From an uncultured Nitrosomonas sp. (GTDB taxonomy: Bacteria > Pseudomonadota > Gammaproteobacteria > Burkholderiales > Nitrosomonadaceae): a stretch of DNA of 34,656 bases. Positions 1-9,383 of the stretch are shown here, piece by piece. Positions within the stretch are counted from its first letter, which is position 1, and the number at the start of each line of letters is the position of its first letter. The stretch spans positions 1 through 34,656 of the forward strand of contig CADEDO010000005.1 in NCBI GenBank assembly GCA_902826115.1. The letters are read 5' to 3'. The position numbers and the translations under genes were made by a program. Under the pieces are notes generated by a model. That model saw nothing but the letters and a program-made list of their open reading frames with translations, was not told where the DNA came from and ran no database searches.

Positions 1-2431
1 ATGCAAACCCCATCTTGTGTAGGTGCGCATTCACGGCCTGTTCCAGATCCTCCACCTGCTGGTTTTGTTGCGGCAACGGCGTTTCATAGCGTTCGGCGAG
101 TTCCTTGATGCGTTGCGTCAGGCGCTGGCTGATGCGATCCATTTCGGAATGGATGTCCCGGTCGATGGCGGCGATCCATTTGTCGTCGACCACCAGTTGC
201 TTGATTGCGTCTGCGGTGAGTGTGGGGTAGAACGCCAACAGTTCGGCATCCAGTTCCACTTCAGCAGACTGAATGGTTTTCTTGGTGGCCGCTTCCTGTT
301 CCAGCAGTTCCAGGTATTGCCTGAGAATTTTTTCTTCGTCAATCGATTGCGGATCGTTCTTGATTTCTTTCAGGCGTGCGTTGATGCTGGCTTTGTTGAT
401 CTTGTCGAGTATCGCAAATGCGCCTTCCTCGCCACTGTGCTCTTCTTCCATTTCCGTTAACCGGCTTTGCAGCGTTTCCAGCTCCAAATTGAGCTGATCG
501 ATCGTTTGTTGCTGTCCGGCAAAGTAACGGTCAATGACCAGCGCTTTGGGAACCAGATCGCACGTCCAGCCTTTGTCGACGGTTTTGGTGACTTGGCCGT
601 CCTTGGCTTTCTTTTCTTCCACGATGCGGTACGTGGTGGCTTGCCAGCCCCCGCCCGTTTCAACCGAAGCGGCGATCAGGTAGCAATCGTCCTGCATCAC
701 GTCGAACCAGAAATTCATCAGATGCTGGTAAACATCGTACCGGTCGATCAAGGCGCGGCTTTCGTAGGTGGCGAGCAACGCTTCGCTGATGGTGTGGATG
801 ATGTCCTTCGGATGAAAACCGGGTTGCAGTGCTTTCAACGTGGCGGTGGTGTTCTTTTCCCATTGACTGAATACTTGGTTCATTTCAGCCATGTAGCTGA
901 CAAATTCGGGGTGCGCGAAAATGGTTGGCTTGATGTTGTCCTTGCCGACTTTCAGGCTCAGATAGTTGGGGCTGCGTTTGGCCTCGGCGAACAGCGCCGA
1001 TTTCAGGGTAGGGCACACCGCCCAGTAATCGTGCAGCGCGTCGATGTCGGCTTTGGGGATATCGCCCAGCAGATGCGCTTCGATGTCTTGCAGGTCTTCG
1101 GCTTCGGAACTGTCGATATAGCGCGGGATGTTGAGGTTGAATTCGTTCTTTTCGATCTCGCTGAACGATACGATTTTGCTGTAGCCTGGGATTTCGATTT
1201 GCTTATTGAACACGTCGACAATTTTGTGGATGTCCATTTCCCGCAGGCGGTTTTTGTTGCCGTCTTTCATGAATCCCTTGCCGGCGTCGATCATGAAAAT
1301 GCCCTTGCGGTTTTGCGCGTTTTCCTTGTCGATGACGATGATGCACGCCGGGATGCCGGTGCCGTAAAACAGGTTGGCGGGCAGGCCGATGATGCCTTTG
1401 ATCAATCCCTTGCGGATGAGGGCTGCGCGGATGGCGGCTTCGACATTGCCGCGGAACAGCACGCCGTGCGGCAGAATGCACGCGCCTTTGCCACGGCTTT
1501 TCAGCGAACGGATGATATGCAGCAGGTAGGCGTAATCGCCGTTTTTATCCGGCGGCACGCCCAATCCATCGAAGCGCTGAAACGGATCGTGAGCGGTATC
1601 GACCCCGTTGCCCCAGCGTTTGTCGCTGAACGGCGGATTGGCGACGACGTAATCGAACGTCTTAAGTCCGCCCTGTTCGTAGAGAAACAGCGGATTGGCC
1701 AGCGTGTTGCCTTGCTTGATCTCGGCGCCGGGGTTGTCGTGCAGGATCATGTTCATGCGCGCCAAGCCGCTGGTGGCGGCGTCTTTTTCCTGACCGTACA
1801 GCGTCACCGGCGTTTTGGCGGCATCACTTACTTTCAACAGCAACGAACCGGAGCCGCAGGTCGGATCGTAAACGGTGGTCGACGCCGTGGTGTCGGCCTG
1901 ATCGATGCCGATGATGCGTGCCATGATGCGGCTCACTTCCGCCGGGGTGTAGAACTGACCCTTGCTCTTGCCGCTCTCGGTGGCGAAATGGCGCATCAGG
2001 TATTCGTAGGCATCGCCGAGTATGTCGTCGCCTTCCGCGCGATTCTTGCTGAAATCCAGCGCCTTGTTTTCAAAGATGGCGATGAGGTTGCTGAGCCTGT
2101 CGACCATATCCTTGCCGCTGCCGAGTTTTTCCGGATCGTTGAAATCCGGCATGCTGGATAATTTATTGGCATTGGCCAGCGGCGCGATGATTTTCTTGTT
2201 GATGTCATCGCCGATGGTGGGCTTGCCTTTCAGCGCCACCATATCCTTGAAACTCGCGCCTTGCGGAATCTTGATCGGGGCAAACGGCTGACCGGCGTAT
2301 TTGTCACTGACATATTTGATGAACAGCATCACCAGCACATAATCCTTGTACTGGCTGGCATCCATGCCGCCGCGCAATTCATCGCAACTTGACCATAGGG
2401 AAGAATAAAGCTCAGATTTTTTGATGGCCAT
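1..2431 (-). CDS. hsdM: Type I restriction-modification DNA methyltransferase subunit M (3' end cut by window edge)
   Basis: N6-adenine methyltransferase subunit of a type I restriction-modification system; it works with a specificity subunit (HsdS) and, for cleavage, HsdR. The reading frame is open from an ATG at 2431 to the window edge, about 810 codons. The SAM-binding motif D-P-T-C-G-S-G is at residues 189-195 and the catalytic N-P-P-F is at 265-268. An N-terminal HsdM helical domain precedes them. From about residue 640 the protein is rich in charged, coiled-coil-like sequence, and the last visible residues (A-H-L-H-K-M-G-F) look like the usual HsdM C-terminus, so only a few codons should be missing. 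The start has only a weak purine stretch upstream. The gene is visibly richer in G+C than its neighbours, which suggests horizontal acquisition. hsdS and hsdR, if present, lie to the left of the window. Confidence 0.93.
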   Translation of the reverse strand, partial: MAIKKSELYSSLWSSCDELRGGMDASQYKDYVLVMLFIKYVSDKYAGQPFAPIKIPQGASFKDMVALKGKPTIGDDINKKIIAPLANANKLSSMPDFNDPEKLGSGKDMVDRLSNLIAIFENKALDFSKNRAEGDDILGDAYEYLMRHFATESGKSKGQFYTPAEVSRIMARIIGIDQADTTASTTVYDPTCGSGSLLLKVSDAAKTPVTLYGQEKDAATSGLARMNMILHDNPGAEIKQGNTLANPLFLYEQGGLKTFDYVVANPPFSDKRWGNGVDTAHDPFQRFDGLGVPPDKNGDYAYLLHIIRSLKSRGKGACILPHGVLFRGNVEAAIRAALIRKGLIKGIIGLPANLFYGTGIPACIIVIDKENAQNRKGIFMIDAGKGFMKDGNKNRLREMDIHKIVDVFNKQIEIPGYSKIVSFSEIEKNEFNLNIPRYIDSSEAEDLQDIEAHLLGDIPKADIDALHDYWAVCPTLKSALFAEAKRSPNYLSLKVGKDNIKPTIFAHPEFVSYMAEMNQVFSQWEKNTTATLKALQPGFHPKDIIHTISEALLATYESRALIDRYDVYQHLMNFWFDVMQDDCYLIAASVETGGGWQATTYRIVEEKKAKDGQVTKTVDKGWTCDLVPKALVIDRYFAGQQQTIDQLNLELETLQSRLTEMEEEHSGEEGAFAILDKINKASINARLKEIKNDPQSIDEEKILRQYLELLEQEAATKKTIQSAEVELDAELLAFYPTLTADAIKQLVVDDKWIAAIDRDIHSEMDRISQRLTQRIKELAERYETPLPQQNQQVEDLEQAVNAHLHKMGFA

Positions 2432-2570
2432 ATATTTTTCTTTATTTTGCTAGCTGTGTATTAACACTTATTCTTCAGCAGAAATGTTTTTCCCCTGATT
2501 CATCATGTAATTCTTTTTGCAATACTACTTTAAATATGCGGCAGATGTTTCTTCTACCGTCATTGGTTTT

Positions 2571-2721
2571 TTAAGGAAGCGCTGATTAATTGACTGCACG
2601 AGCGAATTGCTTCGTTGCGCGGTACTCACTCCCTCGCCTATCTAATAGATATGTCTCGGTTGTTGCGTTCCGTGCGCCTCGCCCTTCATCACGTTCGTTG
2701 AATTAATCAGCGCTTCCTTAA
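2571..2721. mobile_element. MITE-like element with 21-bp perfect terminal inverted repeats
   Basis: The ends 2571-2591 and 2701-2721 are perfect inverted copies of each other (21 bp). Each outer end is TTAA, which may be a target duplication folded into the repeat. The 109-bp interior has no convincing ORF. A second small perfect dyad (TATCTA-A-TAGATA, 2639-2651) sits almost exactly at the element's centre, so the unit is roughly symmetrical. Size, symmetry and lack of coding capacity fit a non-autonomous miniature transposable element. No transposase is visible in the window, so the parent family is unknown. The rest of the 2432-2765 gap holds the hsdM upstream region and no recognisable gene. 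Confidence 0.7.
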
Positions 2722-2765
2722 TTATTTCATTGCTGGTTGCTAGCGGCACAATGTTTACTTTCGCT

Positions 2766-3671
2766 TTATCTTGTGACGGAAGTATTATTGGCCTTTTCCC
2801 TGCCAATCGCGATGAATTTCTCAATATAAGGAATGGTTTTGTCTGGTTCGCGCATTGCCAGAAACAATTTCTGAAACAAACCTTTCTTGCCAACGCGGAT
2901 TTTTCTGAGGTTGTGATCTTTATTTTTTAAATCTGCTAACCATTCAGGCAGTACGCAAACGCCACGTTTTAATGCGGTCATTTGCAGCATGATTTCAAGC
3001 GATTCTATTTGCTTCAATTTCTCCGGTTTAAGGTGTGATGGCGTTAAGAAATAGGTCAAGATATCCAGTCTTTCTATAGAAACCGGAAAAGTTAATAATG
3101 TTTCCTTTGCTAGCTGCTCGGGAGTCAGATGACTAACTTCTGCCATGGGATGATCGCCTGATACCAGGATGACTAGCTGGTATTCAGTCAGAGTTTCATA
3201 AATAATTTTCTCTTTTTTGACAAAATCAGGAGTTATTAACACATCAATATGATGATTTAATAAACCTTCCAATCCTGTAAATTGAAATTTCTGAACAATA
3301 TCAACATCAATATCCGGCATTGCCAGCATAAACTGACCAATCACACCCGTGAGCCATTCAAAACAAGGATAGCATTCGACGCCGATACGCAAAATCCCTG
3401 ATCGACCTTCGCGATAGGCTGCCAGTGTTTTTTCTGTTTGTGATAGAACAGGTAAAACTTGATTGGCAACCTCCAGCAGCAAAATACCCGCTTGCGTCAA
3501 GCGCACACCACGTCCTTCTCGTTCCCATAAGGCTACGCCTAATTTCTTTTCCAGATAACCAATTTGATGGGATAGGGCGGGTTGACTTAGGCACAGCGCA
3601 TTGGCCGCCTCAGTGAGCGTTCCGTTTGCTTGCAATGCTTGTATGATTTTGAGGTGACTATGTTCGATCAT
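2766..3671 (-). CDS. metR: LysR-family activator of methionine synthesis MetR
   Basis: Transcriptional regulator of 301 aa (E. coli MetR is slightly longer). The LysR winged helix-turn-helix is in residues 1-65, with the recognition region L-T-E-A-A-N-A-L-C-L-S-Q-P-A-L-S-H-Q. A type 2 periplasmic-binding-like effector domain covers about residues 90-295; in MetR this domain senses homocysteine. It is divergent from metE with a 105-bp shared promoter region, which is the classic metR/metE arrangement. The ATG is preceded by AAGGA at a suitable distance. Assignment to MetR rather than a generic LysR regulator rests on this neighbour and on overall resemblance. Confidence 0.92.
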   Translation of the reverse strand: MIEHSHLKIIQALQANGTLTEAANALCLSQPALSHQIGYLEKKLGVALWEREGRGVRLTQAGILLLEVANQVLPVLSQTEKTLAAYREGRSGILRIGVECYPCFEWLTGVIGQFMLAMPDIDVDIVQKFQFTGLEGLLNHHIDVLITPDFVKKEKIIYETLTEYQLVILVSGDHPMAEVSHLTPEQLAKETLLTFPVSIERLDILTYFLTPSHLKPEKLKQIESLEIMLQMTALKRGVCVLPEWLADLKNKDHNLRKIRVGKKGLFQKLFLAMREPDKTIPYIEKFIAIGREKANNTSVTR

Positions 3672-3776
3672 TGATAAGGAATCCTTATTAAAGTCTCAAA
3701 ACTTATCATTATTATTCATTATTGATTATTTATACAATAGCCCAACTATTATTAATCAGTAGGGAATAAGTCAATT
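3672..3776. promoter_or_regulatory. Shared metR/metE divergent promoter region
   Basis: A 105-bp A+T-rich gap between divergent genes. It contains a small palindrome TAAGGA-A-TCCTTA next to the metR start, which also supplies its ribosome-binding purines. A wider ATCA...TGAT dyad (3705-3726) has the T-N-A character of LysR-type sites, and a TATACAAT stretch before metE could serve as its -10. By family knowledge MetR should bind here and activate metE. I could not find an unambiguous copy of the enteric MetR box, so the exact operator is not assigned. Confidence 0.5.
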
Positions 3777-6074
3777 ATGGTAACAACACACAATCTTGGA
3801 TTTCCTCGAATTGGTAGAAAGCGAGAATTGAAATTTGCTTTGGAGAAATACTGGAAAAAAGAAATTTCTGAACAAGCTTTGCTGGAAGCTGCGATCACTC
3901 TACAAACACAACACTGGCAAGATCAGGCTCTATTGGATTGGATTCCAGTGGGCGATTTTTCATTATACGATCATGTGTTGGACACCAGCTTTATGTTGGG
4001 AAATGTTCCTGCTCGGGTTAGTGTATTAACCGGCAATGACATGGACAGTTATTTTCGCGCGGCCAGAGGGCGTGCGGTGATTGATGATGCTGCCCATTCG
4101 TGCGTGAATGCCAGTGAAATGACTAAATGGTTTGATACTAATTACCATTACCTTGTCCCTGAATTTGATGAAAACACGCATTTTTCTCTGAATCCCGAGC
4201 GTTTAGTCAGGCAAATCAAACAAGCCCAACAAATACACCATCAAGTAAAACCAGTCATTCTCGGTCCTGTTACTTATTTGTGGTTGGGAAAATCCAAAGA
4301 TGGAACCGATAAGCTTGACCTGCTGGATGATTTATTAAATGCGTATGCACAGCTGCTTGGTGAGCTAGAAAAATTGGATGTTCAGTGGGTGCAAATTGAT
4401 GAGCCTGTATTGATCATGGAGCTCAATCCAGCGTGGAAGCATGCTTTGAGAAAAGCTTATTACCAGTTGCAGGCATCTCCCGTGCATTTATTATTGACGA
4501 CATACTTTGGTCAATTGCAGGAGAATTTGCAACTAGCTTGCGAGCTGCCAGTCAGTGGGTTGCATTTAGAGGCAGTGATTGCAAAGGACGAAATTGCCAA
4601 AGTGATCGATTGGCTTCCGAGCCACAAAATCCTGTCTCTGGGAATTATCAATGGCCGAAATATTTGGAAAACAGATCTCAATGAAACTTTGGATTGGCTC
4701 GAGTCTATCCATCTTGATCTGGGAGATCGATTGTGGCTTGCCCCTTCCTGCTCATTGCTGCATGTGCCGATTGATTTGGATAGCGAACAGCAATTGGATG
4801 TTGATATTCAATCGTGGCTGGCCTTTGCAGTGCAAAAATTGCATGAAGTAGCCGTGTTAGCCAAAGCGCTGAATCATGGCAGGAGCAGTGTTGCGGAGAT
4901 TCTGGACGAAAACAAAGCAGATATAGCCAGCCGCAAACAATCCGATCGAGTCCATCAGGCAGTCGCGAAAGCCCGCGCGAAAGAAATTAATGAAGCAATG
5001 GGCACGCGTCGTTCGCCTTATCACCAACGCACGATCTTGCAGCAGAAAAAGTTTCAACTGCCTCTTTTTCCGACTACGACCATTGGCTCCTTTCCACAAA
5101 CACAGGAAATTCGGAAAGCCCGACAAGATTTCCGTCAACATAAACGATCGGAGCAGGAGTATCGACTAGCGATGCGCAAAGAAATTGAAACTTGTATCAG
5201 GGAACAGGAAGCTTTGGGGCTCGATGTTTTGGTGCATGGCGAGCCTGAGCGCAATGATATGGTGGAATATTTTGGCGAGCAATTATCGGGTTATGCTTTT
5301 ACTGAATTTGGCTGGGTGCAATCTTATGGGTCCCGATGCGTCAAACCGCCGATTATTTACGGCGATGTTTTACATACCAAACCAATGACTGTCGAGTGGA
5401 TTCAATATGCACAATCATTGACTCAAAAACCTATGAAAGGCATGTTGACGGGACCGGTTACTTTATTGAATTGGTCTTTTGTGCGTGATGATCAACCGCG
5501 TGAAGATACTTGCATGCAACTAGCGCTGGCGATTCGCGAAGAAGTGCTCGCATTGGAGAAAGCAGGTATTGGCATTATTCAAATTGATGAAGCTGCGCTG
5601 AGAGAAGGCTTGCCACTCAGAAAATCTCAATGGAAAACTTATCTCGATTGGGCAATTCGTGCATTTCGCATTACCGCCAATGGTGTGGCGGACGAAACGC
5701 AGATTCATACGCATATGTGCTATTCGGAATTCAACGATATTATAGAAGCCATTGCGCAAATGGACGCGGATGTGATTACCATTGAAACTTCCCGATCAGA
5801 TATGGAGCTATTGGATGTATTCGATCAGTTTCATTATCCGAATGAGATGGGTCCGGGTGTCTATGACATTCATTCACCCAATATACCTTCAGTGGATTCA
5901 ATGATTGCTTTAATGCAAAAAGCAGCACAGCGCATACCGGCGCGAAGATTATGGGTAAATCCGGATTGCGGATTAAAAACACGCAACTGGGAAGAAGTAA
6001 AACCAGCGCTTGAAAACATGATTGCTGCCAGTCGATATTTATCAAGAAATCTAAGCGCCGCCAAGGTTAGCTGA
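3777..6074 (+). CDS. metE: Cobalamin-independent methionine synthase
   Basis: 5-methyltetrahydropteroyltriglutamate:homocysteine methyltransferase, the last step of methionine synthesis without B12; cytoplasmic zinc enzyme. At 765 aa it is full length (E. coli 753). The N-terminal domain starts [12 protein letters not shown] and the C-terminal catalytic domain begins near residue 440 (T-T-I-G-S-F-P-Q-T). The four zinc ligands of the family are present at His646, Cys648, Glu670 and Cys731, all offset by five residues from E. coli numbering, so the active site is intact. An AGGGA motif lies upstream of the ATG. Expected to be under MetR control from the divergent neighbour. It is followed after about 80 bp by the pABA synthase gene, which feeds the same folate pool. 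Confidence 0.97.
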   Translation: MVTTHNLGFPRIGRKRELKFALEKYWKKEISEQALLEAAITLQTQHWQDQALLDWIPVGDFSLYDHVLDTSFMLGNVPARVSVLTGNDMDSYFRAARGRAVIDDAAHSCVNASEMTKWFDTNYHYLVPEFDENTHFSLNPERLVRQIKQAQQIHHQVKPVILGPVTYLWLGKSKDGTDKLDLLDDLLNAYAQLLGELEKLDVQWVQIDEPVLIMELNPAWKHALRKAYYQLQASPVHLLLTTYFGQLQENLQLACELPVSGLHLEAVIAKDEIAKVIDWLPSHKILSLGIINGRNIWKTDLNETLDWLESIHLDLGDRLWLAPSCSLLHVPIDLDSEQQLDVDIQSWLAFAVQKLHEVAVLAKALNHGRSSVAEILDENKADIASRKQSDRVHQAVAKARAKEINEAMGTRRSPYHQRTILQQKKFQLPLFPTTTIGSFPQTQEIRKARQDFRQHKRSEQEYRLAMRKEIETCIREQEALGLDVLVHGEPERNDMVEYFGEQLSGYAFTEFGWVQSYGSRCVKPPIIYGDVLHTKPMTVEWIQYAQSLTQKPMKGMLTGPVTLLNWSFVRDDQPREDTCMQLALAIREEVLALEKAGIGIIQIDEAALREGLPLRKSQWKTYLDWAIRAFRITANGVADETQIHTHMCYSEFNDIIEAIAQMDADVITIETSRSDMELLDVFDQFHYPNEMGPGVYDIHSPNIPSVDSMIALMQKAAQRIPARRLWVNPDCGLKTRNWEEVKPALENMIAASRYLSRNLSAAKVS

Positions 6075-6155
6075 GAAGCTAAATTTGACTTGCTGGTATT
6101 ATTTAGCGATGATATACGGCAAATCTTTATCCATCTCTGTTTAAAGGGAACAACT

Positions 6156-6905
6156 ATGACAACCAATATTAAACTCAAGCAAGAAATTAATGCCATCATC
6201 AGCGCCAAGCATCTCCTCAAGCATCCTTTTTATGTTGCCTGGACCGATGGCAAACTGACTAAAGAGCAATTGCGGCATTATGCGGAGCAGTACTTTTATA
6301 ATGTATTGGCTGAGCCAACTTACTTAAGCGCTGTACACTTTAATACACCTCATGTGCATTCAGAATCAAATAGTGGTGATATCAGTGTTCGACAAGAAGT
6401 ACTGAAGAATTTGATTGATGAAGAGCATGGAGATAACAATCACCCAGCACTATGGAAGAAATTTGCCTTTGCATTGGGTGCAAACGATAAAAGTTTAGCT
6501 AATGCAGCCGCGTTACCTAACACCGAAAAGCTGGTTTCTACATTCCGGGATATTTGCTTAAATCGTCCATTTTATGCAGGGCTTGCTGCTCTGCATGCTT
6601 TCGAGTCACAAGTTCCTGATGTTGCTGCGGTCAAAATTGATGGGCTAGCCAAATTTTATGGCATGAAAAATCCTGCCGATTATGAATTCTTCACCGTTCA
6701 CCAAAAAGCGGACGTGTACCACTCGCAAGCAGAGTGGGCATTGATTGAACGATTTGCTGATACTGAAGAAAAACAGAATGAAGTATTGGCTGCCACCAAA
6801 GAAGCTTGCGATGCACTGTGGGGGTTCCTGGATGGTATTCATGAAACTTATTGTGCAAATTTGATTTGCGAAGAACAAAAAGAAGAGGCGGTTGTATTAC
6901 ACTAA
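6156..6905 (+). CDS. CADD-like non-canonical pABA synthase (haem-oxygenase-like metalloenzyme)
   Basis: A 249-aa all-helical protein of the PqqC/TenA/haem-oxygenase fold, closely resembling Chlamydia CADD and the N. europaea protein (NE1434) reported to make p-aminobenzoate for folate without PabA/PabB/PabC. The CADD dinuclear metal ligands are all present with identical spacing: Glu89, His96, Glu150, His182, Asp186 and His189. Tyr26, matching the CADD tyrosine thought to be sacrificed as the pABA source, and Lys160, matching the proposed amino donor, are also kept; the residue before Glu150 is Phe149. The start chosen is the ATG preceded by AAAGGGAA; an in-frame extension 22 codons upstream lacks that support. 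The pairing with metE makes biochemical sense because both serve folate one-carbon metabolism. Confidence 0.88.
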   Translation: MTTNIKLKQEINAIISAKHLLKHPFYVAWTDGKLTKEQLRHYAEQYFYNVLAEPTYLSAVHFNTPHVHSESNSGDISVRQEVLKNLIDEEHGDNNHPALWKKFAFALGANDKSLANAAALPNTEKLVSTFRDICLNRPFYAGLAALHAFESQVPDVAAVKIDGLAKFYGMKNPADYEFFTVHQKADVYHSQAEWALIERFADTEEKQNEVLAATKEACDALWGFLDGIHETYCANLICEEQKEEAVVLH

Positions 6906-6930
6906 TTTAATCAGCAAACCTTTTCTTCTT

Positions 6931-6962
6931 CAAACGGACACCTGATAAAGGATGTCCGTTTG
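6931..6962. terminator. Hairpin between convergent genes
   Basis: A perfect 10-bp stem, CAAACGGACA paired with TGTCCGTTTG, with a 12-nt loop that can add a short inner CCT/AGG pairing. It sits 25 bp after the pABA synthase stop and 24 bp after the convergent gshB stop. There is no long T-run on either side, so it may act as a bidirectional terminator or as a 3'-end stabiliser. Confidence 0.6.
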
Positions 6963-6985
6963 AAATCAACGGGTGTATACAGGTT

Positions 6986-7954
6986 TCATCTATTAGATTT
7001 TCTTTGTTGAATGTGCGCTTCTAGTGCATCCAACATCATTCCTGCCACATTAAATCCTGATAACCGAGTAATTTCTTGCATTCCTGTTGGGCTGGTGACA
7101 TTAATTTCCGTTAGATAGTTTCCAATGACATCTAATCCCACCAGCATCAGTCCTTGTTTAGCCAATTCAGGTCCTAGAAATTCCGCAATTTCTTTGTCTC
7201 GTTCTGATAATGATTGTACTTTTCCAGTGCCACCCGCTGCCAAATTACCACGCGTTTCTCCCGGTTTCGGAATGCGTGCCAGCGCATAGGGTACAGGTTC
7301 GCCCGCAATCAATAAAATGCGCTTATCTCCCAATGCGATTTCAGGAATATAGCGTTGTGCCATGATAGTGCGTGTTCCATAATGTGTCAGTGTTTCCAAA
7401 ATCACATTGATATTATGATCTTCACGATGTATACGAAATACGCTGGCGCCTCCCATGCCATCCAGAGGTTTTAAAATGATATCGTGATAGTTACTGAGGA
7501 ATTCCCTAATTAAATGCGCCTGACTAGTCACCAGGGTAGGGGTGGTAAATTGCGGAAATTTTGCAATCGCTAGTTTTTCATTGTAGTCACGTATGGCACG
7601 CGGACTATTGATGACAAGCGCCCCTTGAGCTTCAGCCAATTCCAGTAGATAAGTACTGTAAACATATTCAAGATCAAATGGCGGATCTTTACGCATGAGT
7701 ACGGCGTCAAATTCATGCAGGGGAGCGGTTAGCGCCTCACCAATCTGATACCATGAATTATTCTGGTAAGGAGGCATCATCAAGGTCAGAGGGCGTGCAT
7801 TGGCGGTAATTGTGCTATCAACTAACACAATATCATGTTGATAGCACACATAAATCTGATGATCCCTGGCGACTGCTTCGCGCATCATGGCATAGCTTGA
7901 ATCTTTATTGATTTTGATGGAATCCAACTGATCAATAATAAAAACAAGCTTCAT
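6986..7954 (-). CDS. gshB: Glutathione synthetase
   Basis: ATP-dependent joining of glycine to gamma-glutamylcysteine, the second step of glutathione synthesis; cytoplasmic. The 322-aa ATP-grasp protein begins M-K-L-V-F-I-I-D-Q-L-D, like other GshB proteins, and carries the ATP-grasp segments D-I-I-L-K-P-L-D-G-M-G-G and N-V-T-S-P-T-G near the C-terminus. The open frame continues 66 codons further upstream inside gshA, but similarity to the family starts at the chosen ATG, 7 bp after the gshA stop, so the two genes are tightly coupled. No strong Shine-Dalgarno is visible, which fits translational coupling. Confidence 0.96.
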   Translation of the reverse strand: MKLVFIIDQLDSIKINKDSSYAMMREAVARDHQIYVCYQHDIVLVDSTITANARPLTLMMPPYQNNSWYQIGEALTAPLHEFDAVLMRKDPPFDLEYVYSTYLLELAEAQGALVINSPRAIRDYNEKLAIAKFPQFTTPTLVTSQAHLIREFLSNYHDIILKPLDGMGGASVFRIHREDHNINVILETLTHYGTRTIMAQRYIPEIALGDKRILLIAGEPVPYALARIPKPGETRGNLAAGGTGKVQSLSERDKEIAEFLGPELAKQGLMLVGLDVIGNYLTEINVTSPTGMQEITRLSGFNVAGMMLDALEAHIQQRKSNR

Positions 7955-7961
7955 GATGGAA

Positions 7962-9260
7962 TTATGCAGGAAGAGGGGGCGCTGATCTGGCAACGTTTTG
8001 TTCCAACTCCAGCGCTGCTGCCAGCAACGCAAGTCGGGCGACAACACCGTATGCGTAGAAACGATTGGGAATAAAGTTGGGTTGTGCCGCGCTATTGGGT
8101 ACCAGACAGGTTGTCTCAAAAGCCAGAGGGACAAAATACATGCCGGGTGCATTCAAATTTTCATCAATACCACGGCCCGTATGCACTCGATAAAATCCGC
8201 CAACGACATAACGATCGATCATGTAAATAACGGGTTCTGCAACGGCTTGATTGATATTTTCGAATGTGTAAACGCCTTCCTGCACTAACACGTTCGATAC
8301 TTGCATACCTTCTTTGACTACCGCCATTTTATTGCGTTGCTTGCGATTGAGTTTATAAATATCAGCACCATCCTTTACTGTCATGATTCCCATTCCATAG
8401 GTACCTGAGTCTGCTTTGACAATGACGAAAGGATCGTCTTTTACCCCGTATTGTTGATACTTTTTTCTAATAATTGAAAGAATGCGGTCAACAGCACTTG
8501 CTACGCATTCTTCCCCCTGTTTCTCGCGGAAATTAATTTCTCCACAGGAAGTAAAGCGTGGGTTAATCAACCAAGGATCGATGCCAATCAATTCAGCAAA
8601 CTCTTGAGCAACTCGATCGTAGGCAGCAAAATGATCCGATTTTCGTCGTGTTGCCCATCCGGCATGTAAGGGCGGAATGACAATTTGATTCAGATTCTGC
8701 AGAATTTCGGGAATACCAGTCGATAGGTCGTTATTAAGCAGCACGGCACAGGGATCAAAGTTCTCGACACCTAACTTGTTGTTTTTGCGCACTATGGGTT
8801 CGAGAGTGATCGCCTGTCCATTGGGTAGATCTATCTGAGTGGCTGTTGTGATTTCTGGTAACAGCGTGCCGATACGGACATTTAATCCGGCATGCTGCAT
8901 GATATTCTGCAATGTTGCTATATTTTGCAAATAGAAGAGATTGCGCGTGTGATTTTCAGGTATCAGCAGTATGCTGTGCGTATCCGGACATATCTTTTCG
9001 ATAGCGCTCATCATCGCTTGTACGCACAGAGGAATAAACTCTGGATTGAGATTATTGAAGCCACCTGGGAACAGATTGGTATCAACAGGCGCTAATTTAA
9101 AACCACTATTGCGCAAATCCACTGAACAATAAAACGGCACGGTATGTTCACGCCATTTGTTTCTTAGCCAGTGTTCAATGGTTGGCATAGCACTAATGAT
9201 ACGATTCTCAAGATCAAGAATTGGGCCGCGTAGGGCGGTAGAAAGATGAGGTACTGGCAT
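7962..9260 (-). CDS. gshA: Glutamate-cysteine ligase, chemolithotroph/proteobacterial type
   Basis: First step of glutathione synthesis, joining glutamate and cysteine with ATP. The sequence matches the GshA variant described from Acidithiobacillus-like and other proteobacteria rather than the E. coli enzyme; conserved blocks include L-F-P-G-G-F-N-N-L, N-P-R-F-T-S-C-G-E-I-N-F-R-E-K-Q-G and K-A-D-S-G-T-Y-G-M-G. I chose the internal ATG (M-P-V-P-H-L-S-T-A-L, 432 aa) because family members begin this way; an ATG 13 codons upstream (at 9299) is possible. A TATAAT motif lies inside that extra stretch and could be the -10 element if the shorter start is right. First gene of gshA-gshB, head-to-head with a Kef-type antiporter. 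Confidence 0.93.
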   Translation of the reverse strand: MPVPHLSTALRGPILDLENRIISAMPTIEHWLRNKWREHTVPFYCSVDLRNSGFKLAPVDTNLFPGGFNNLNPEFIPLCVQAMMSAIEKICPDTHSILLIPENHTRNLFYLQNIATLQNIMQHAGLNVRIGTLLPEITTATQIDLPNGQAITLEPIVRKNNKLGVENFDPCAVLLNNDLSTGIPEILQNLNQIVIPPLHAGWATRRKSDHFAAYDRVAQEFAELIGIDPWLINPRFTSCGEINFREKQGEECVASAVDRILSIIRKKYQQYGVKDDPFVIVKADSGTYGMGIMTVKDGADIYKLNRKQRNKMAVVKEGMQVSNVLVQEGVYTFENINQAVAEPVIYMIDRYVVGGFYRVHTGRGIDENLNAPGMYFVPLAFETTCLVPNSAAQPNFIPNRFYAYGVVARLALLAAALELEQNVARSAPPLPA

Positions 9261-9383
9261 TTCTATAGATAATATTGAACTGTCGTTATTATATAGCATT
9301 ATGCTCTGAATAGATTGTAGCCAGCCTGATCCTGAAGTATTGTTACGAGCCTGGCTATTTTGTTTCTCGATAATTCACAATTC

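Noticed and set aside
467..2161. A 564-codon open frame on the plus strand opposite hsdM.
   Set aside because: It is antisense to a clear HsdM with intact catalytic motifs. Long antisense frames are expected opposite G+C-rich coding sequence, and the product has no recognisable domain.
2450..2570. Short minus-strand stretch next to the MITE that reads like a coding remnant (ending in H-F-C and stop).
   Set aside because: Fewer than 35 codons, no family match, and a stop inside the MITE end. It cannot be told from chance.
7955..8152. Extension of gshB by 66 codons into gshA.
   Set aside because: The sequence there is gshA coding in another frame, and GshB similarity starts at the later ATG.
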